In this document: positions 58,401 to 64,000 of the stretch, in pieces
Numbering within the stretch: position 1 is the stretch's first letter
How the letters are laid out: each line of letters starts with the position of its first letter
Source: Opisthorchis felineus
Lineage: Eukaryota; Platyhelminthes; Trematoda; Opisthorchiida; Opisthorchiidae
NCBI GenBank assembly: GCA_004794785.1
Contig: SJOL01009412.1
Span: 359,944 to 423,943 of the forward strand
Reading direction: 5' to 3'
DNA: 64,000 nt
Notes under the pieces: model-generated
Seen by the model: only the letters and a program-made list of their open reading frames with translations
Told to the model about the DNA's origin: nothing
Database searches by the model: none
Made by a program: the position numbers and the translations under genes

Positions 58401-61019
58401 GAAGTTCGTAGAATTCGCTTTCGCCATAATTATTACTGACCGTCCGACGTTCAATTAGACTACACGTTACCTGTCAGATAGGACACCTAGATCGTGCGTT
58501 TGGGCTGATTAACCAATTCGTTGCCTTGAGATCATGGCCTTAGCGTTGGATCGTACAGTGCTCATTGGGCTTGTCCAGCTGTATAGCTGTCATGCTTTTC
58601 CGCCATCGCAGCAGTAATGAGTGTACATATATATCGGAGGATTGTGTGCACGCACAGTGGCTAAAGCGGAGACAATCAGAATCCAAGACCAAACTTACTT
58701 AAATTTCGCGAGTTCCATGAGACTGTTTGTAAATGAATGTCTCTGCGTGTGTTGTTCTGGATAGTGGTGACATTGTGGGTCAATTCCATACTATGCTTTC
58801 TCATTTTGGAGGAGTTTTAACTAACTCGTAAGCCAGCAATGAAGGAGCACCTTCCACACTGTTGACTGGGACCAGCAGACGGGTTGTTTAACCCAGTCTA
58901 TCCGTTTGACCCCAAGACACGTTAGTATATATGATGGGATCATTGTCTGTATACAAGGTGATCAACAAAGGCTCTGTAGATGTGCTTTTAGAATCCGCAC
59001 TGTTACGGACCTTCAGTTTGTCACTTTGTGTGTGTTGTTTACTGTTTCGCCATCGTTCGTATTACAGATGCACCTCCACCATGCTCTTGACTCCGGAACT
59101 CTCTGACTACGTGCACTAGAAACGACCGTATTTTCTACCGGTCAACATGGAGCTACAACATTTGGAACGTTGATGACCTTGCTGCATTTTACGTTCTTCA
59201 TCGTTTCGTCTCTGTTGAAAAGCAACCAATTAAAAATTTGAGCTCATGGTAAATCACGAGAAAATGTGTATGGAATAATTCGGTGAACTGTAAAGCCACT
59301 TGGCAGTTCAGGCGGCAGACTTCAAACATCGATACCGGAGCCTTGCGGCATGAACAGCGACCCGTCTGGTCAAATAGAGATGAGTTAGGCTGTTGACCGC
59401 CTCAAAAATAGGAGAGATCCAGGAGGATGTGGCATTATTTTACTGTGTGTAAGTATTACTTCCTGTAATCCGTCTACCTCTACACACGCTGTTCTGTCCC
59501 ATTTTGCGAGGTAGATTCTGTTCCTTCTGACTATGAAATCCCGATTTTGCCTTCAGTCGCCAATAAGGATGACAAAATAACTTGTGGAAATACCCGGAGA
59601 ATCTGTCACATAGATGTTGCTGCCAAGATTTTTGCTTTTGAATAAACGAACTAATCGATCAAGCTTGTTTCCGCCCAGAAAGAAGTTGTGTGGACCAGAT
59701 ATTTTGTCTACGTCTACTTCCAGCATTAGAATATTGCCTGCTTCACTGACTCAGGCGATGTTTTTTTTTCATGCATCGTGCGTCACCATGGCTTATCATC
59801 GTCGCTCTCGGTTTGCCAGTCGAATCCCTTGCTCTAATCTACGTACAAAAAGGCTTACTTCCAAGTTTACTTATTGTGAACTCGACTGCGGATAACTTTA
59901 GTCACGAGTGTTATTAAACGATGTGATTGATGGGTGTGATGCAACATTCGCTGCAAGGGTGTGCTCCGTTCAAATGACCGCAAGTACTTCGATTGCAGAC
60001 GTCTAATGTTCCGACGAAATGGTCTTACTCGGCAAAAAACATAAGATATAAAATCAGCCACAAATCCAGGATCCATCGGAGTCGATATTAACATTAGTAA
60101 AAAATATTCTCATTACGGGAAAATTTCCATCGTGTAACCCTTCGCATAGAAGATTCTGATTCATGGATTTTAACGTTCAACCTAACAGGTTAGCTGAATA
60201 AGAGAATAACGTTTGCACGAACAGAAAAAAAGATGCGACTCTACGCCATACAGGCATGAATTGAGGTTAGCTTGTGCACAAAGATTCGTGTATTAAAAGG
60301 AGTAATCCTTCCAGTCCTAACGATGGCTTCAATAACACGAACTGACAGAACCCCAAGACCGGCAGTCTGAGGAATAAAGCAACAAATTTTGGTCTGGTTA
60401 TGATTGCGTTCGCTGGTTGACGTCTTATCCGGTACAAAGCCCAACTGAACTTGGACAAAGGTGTCATTCTATTTTATTGTTTGCTCTATGGAACTCCATG
60501 CGACTGATAAGTGGTACTAAGCCAACATGTATTCTAAGATGTCTTACGCAGTGGTGAATTACCGAACGAATCAGAAGATCTCGTAAGCTAATGCAGAGGC
60601 TTTTTAAAGATGCTGTTTTCTTTCTTTTGCTTCATATGCCTCACCTGGTAGGTTGTAAAATATTCTTTGTTAAATTTGCCTTTTCGTCATAAACCCCCAT
60701 CTTGGACATTGTGTGTATCCCTTGCATCTGATTTCAGCTCCGTCTTGCAAACCTGGTTCAAAGTACTCGTGTAAAAGTATATTTAAGCGGAACTTTACTG
60801 TTATAAATCGTAGGCGCGTACATCTTGCACTTGGAAGGATACGGTAGCATTCGCTTCGGGATCGTTCGTTTCGCTGCCTGCCAGACTACTGCTTGTTGCG
60901 TGAATTCCAAATAACTCCACTCGAGTTGTCTTTTTTACCAGTCAGTCAGACAACACAATATGTTGGTGAAGTACACCCTTTGCTAGTTCGGTTGAACTTA
61001 ACGGGAGACTCAATACCAA
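58401..61019. other. Non-coding, no gene recognised
   Basis: Short frames only. TATA-like ATATATATC near 58627. No repeat copy or RNA gene recognised. Confidence 0.45.
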
Positions 61020-61024
61020 ACATA

Positions 61025-61300
61025 TATCATAATAGAGGTCCAATTTGGATTCACTTGAGCCTCACGTTAACACCAGTTTTATTTTCAAATGAGTGTAGTT
61101 CGTCAGTTTCTTACACTTTTGTGCTCAGTTAGAACATAAAGCTGACGGAATGTCGGGGACTGCGTCCACTTGAGGAGTCTCATGAATGGAAAGGCGGCCT
61201 TGGGCTCTCGAAGGGTTTTCAGTGAGCTTTTATGTAGATTGTACTGTCGCAAACGAGAATTGCATATTTTGTATGATAATGCAATCGGTGTTGAAAACGT
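61025..61300 (+). repeat. Repeat family B, diverged copy
   Basis: It follows 3380-3560 in order: TCAAATGAGTGTAGTT, CAGTTAGAACATAAAGC, TGACGGAATGTCGGGGAC, TGCGTCCACTTGA and GGGTTTTCAGTGAGCTTTTA. A TTTGGATTCACTTGAGCCTC block precedes it. Confidence 0.6.
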
Positions 61301-63544
61301 GCCGTGAATATCCACCCAACTTTCAGCTGCAGAACATTTCGATATCTTGAAAGTCAGCCCAACCGAATAGACAGGTGATGCCAGGTTATTATGAGAACAC
61401 CAAGGACAGTGAGTCGTTCAGGTTCCAGTCTGATCTCCCGCATGCACACAAGCGGCTTACTGAACGTCAGAGCCAACCTATACGATCCGAAACCGAGAGT
61501 TCGGGGGTTCGATCATTCGGTAGATTCGTGAGATGCGCAATACTGGTTGTTCCAGGTAATAAGGAGACAAGCGTTCAAAGTTCCTCATCTTCTCTGTATG
61601 CACTAACTTCACTTAGAGGACGGTGTCTCGAGTAAAATTTCCTGGCCTCCTCGTGTTATTAGTGAAGTCCATACTGTGTTTTCTTCCAAATTTCATGTGG
61701 TGAACCACACACTCAACTTGTAAACGTCCATGTAAGCGTTTTAGTTTAACGCCATCCAGTTGTGATTCTCCATTCAGTAGCGAATTATAGAGGCAAAATA
61801 ACCTCGGATGACACTAAAATGGAATCGTCCAAACAGATTACTAAAAACGAAATCCAGCTTACTAAACGTCAGTCCTTCTCCAAAGAACTGACTACTGTGT
61901 TGGTTACATCAATGGTTTTACTGCATAAAAGTTGAGGTCAAATGTGATGACGGGATAATAATGTCACAAGCAAGGCTGTGCTGGCCAATAATAATCATTG
62001 TTATTCTTAAGCCGCCACTTTAATCACATAAAACCATAATCCAGGTAAAAGCCTCAATGTGCATATACAGTAAAACTTGGGACGAGGGGGACTTAGCGCC
62101 ATATTACCACATGTGTATCATGACACCACACACTCATTTTGACAACCTGGACAACCATAACTTATTGATTTGGACTGTGTGTCATGTCATGCATTTGATG
62201 CGTCCAGAAAATGGGAGATTACTCGGGCACATCCTGCAAGTTGGGTGCCCAGGCGGTTCATGATCGCTTTCATGAAGTTTTCCGTGGCTAGAGTTTACGA
62301 GTATTCACCTTGCAACATTGAACTGGGCATGCAAAACAGCAGGCTTTGGAAAAACTTAGTGCGCGAACGTGACTAATATTCCAGCACTATGCTTATTTTT
62401 AGTCCCCGCTGAAAAACAAAGCACCTGCTGATTAATTGCCGCTAACCCAAGTCTATGAGACTAACACAACCGTTGTGAAAGACTCAAAGATGCGACAGTT
62501 CAGAGACAATGCCTCAAACACAGTGACAGCCTGTGTCATTGTTCGATATACACGTCCTTTAAAAATCAAAGATATCTTAGTGTCGCTGCCTGCTTCTCAA
62601 ACCGACAAAATAAGTAAAGCGGTTCACCAAACTATGAAGGCTTTCCGTGGTCTTCAGGCACTTTGCCCAATAAATGTAAGTCTGGACAAAATCCGTGCAT
62701 GAATGTGCGCGATGGCAATAGAGAACACTTGAGAACACTTGTAACATAAATTTCACTTTCATAAGAGGATAATTGCAGCCTGGATATTCCAGCTCAACAA
62801 GTATTTTATCAGCAAGTATTCCGAAACATAATTCGCATACCCTTCCACCGATAGTTGCAATACCTTGCTGATCACATAAATGAGTACAGCCCGGGAGATG
62901 GTTCCCTTGCATTTAGCGGAGGAAAGTAGAAAATCACTTTGCATGCATGCTCCCACAGCACTCATAGACGTATCAAATCAGTTTTCGTAACACTGAAGCC
63001 CAGACTTCCCCTCAGATGTGGCGGATAGAATTAGATCTGATCAACTCCATACACGTCAAGCAGGTCAAGCACTGGAATAAACCTGACTCGAATGTGCTTA
63101 CCTGTAATCCTCATCCCGGTAATGAGATCTGCCAGTTAATTTAGATTGAACGTACCACCGTTATGTCGGAGAAATTTGATCGGCGATCACTGGAGGGGGC
63201 TGATTCTGACAAAAAAACATTGTACGCGACATCAGAGCGCATAGGGCAGCCCGGCCGCACCACTGCAACTTTGGGAAAAATAAGTCAAATTGTAGGATTT
63301 GGGAATTTATGCCGGGTAAAATCGGAGCGCGTCCGAGGGCTACACAGTGGCCACTTGAGCGTAGATCTAAACAGGTTTTATGAGGTTGTCTGAATGCTGA
63401 GACATCCAATTTTTTGCTCCATATCGTTCAGCACAAAAAACAGCACGTGGCCTTGGGATTGTAAACAAAACGAAAACAGTTAAGCCTTGGCGAACATTGT
63501 TGTGCATGAAGTTGGGTAATTTTATTTTCATGAATGCACGAAAT
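61301..63544. other. Non-coding, no gene recognised
   Basis: Short overlapping frames without motifs. A B-box-like GGGTTCGATC at 61505-61514 hints at another decayed tRNA-derived element but has no A box at the right distance. Confidence 0.4.
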
Positions 63545-63690
63545 TCCGTTTAACGCATGCATTGCCTCGCCGAGCAGCTTCATATTTGTTTGAATGTATT
63601 TGACTACGGAAAATGGTTCCCTTAAAGTCGTTTACGTGGTCATCCATTTTCATGGCGACAAATGCGGATAATCCTGGATGATTGTAGATG
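63545..63690 (+). repeat. Dispersed repeat C, copy 2
   Basis: It matches 50900-51030, with the block GTCATCCATTTTCATGGCGA as the best-conserved part. Confidence 0.6.
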
Positions 63691-63754
63691 TATAGTAGAC
63701 TTCCTTGTCAGAACAAATGGTATCAAAATTGATAACTGAATTTTCCTGAAACGA

Positions 63755-64000
63755 GCATCATCATCATCATCGACAGCATGACATCAGTGTTCAACACCGA
63801 TGCTTCACTGCCGTACAACCATGATTTATTTGAAAGCCTTATTGTGAAGGAAACAATAAAGGCGGACGGGGAAGGGACTTAGTGCTAGCTTACTACAATC
63901 ATTCTGAGGTGCCTACGCCTCCAGTCAATCATTCAGGCAATCTGGATAGAAACTGACAACAAGATCGCCACTGACATCGGTTGGCAGCCATATCTTGCAG
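63755..64000 (-). mobile_element. RTE-type element, 3' end, running out of the window
   Basis: CATCATCATCATCATC at 63758-63773 followed by GACAGCATGACATCAGTG corresponds to 37738 onwards (CAT repeat, then GACAGCGACATCAG). Later blocks also agree: GGGACTTAGTGCTAGC versus GGTACCTGGTGCTGGC, ATTCTGAGGTGC versus ATAATGAGGTGC, and GGATAGAAACTGAC then GCCACTGACATCG versus GGAAAGAAACTGAC then GCCACTGATATCG. It is thus the 3' untranslated part of the same RTE family on the minus strand; the coding part must lie beyond the right edge. Confidence 0.75.

Overview
The window looks like nuclear DNA of a flatworm, most likely a parasitic trematode or cestode. The reasons are three intronless replication-type histone genes, each followed by a 3' histone stem-loop, sitting in a sea of decayed retroelements of the mix usual in platyhelminths: RTE and CR1-like non-LTR elements, a Penelope-like element, BEL/Pao and tRNA-derived SINE-like pieces. 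No bacterial or organellar feature is seen. The phylum is inferred from element types and peptide motifs known from flatworm genomes; the species cannot be told from the sequence alone.

Layout. 1-19 kb is repeat territory. A family called D here (about 1.6-1.7 kb when complete) occurs five times: plus strand at 1-1712 and 7790-9160, minus strand at 9161-10795, 12960-14395 and 17540-18480. A foldback repeat lies at 2955-3350, and a dead CR1-like non-LTR element (endonuclease plus reverse transcriptase, many stops) at about 5065-7020. 21.1-21.8 kb holds the histone H3 gene and 26.0-26.9 kb the H1 gene. 28.27-29.2 kb is a dead Penelope-like element with RT and GIY-YIG parts. RTE-type fragments lie on the minus strand at 32.64-33.37, 37.74-38.9 and 63.76-64.0 kb, the last two ending in an (ATG)n tail. 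SINE-like tRNA-derived pieces lie at 30.7, 42.5, 43.8 and possibly 51.4 kb. 52.4-53.1 kb holds the H2B gene. 53.87-57.96 kb is a broken BEL/Pao LTR retrotransposon, followed by what looks like the start of its 3' LTR. The remainder is non-coding or unrecognised.

The only genes that look intact and functional are the three histones, all on the plus strand. All have CCAAT boxes just upstream, a single open frame with no intron, and a 16-nt GGCCCT-N4-AGGGCC stem-loop 36-53 bases after the stop with a similar GAACGC motif before it. They therefore fit a co-regulated S-phase histone set, but they lie 4.5 and 26 kb apart instead of in a compact repeat unit. No H2A or H4 gene was found.
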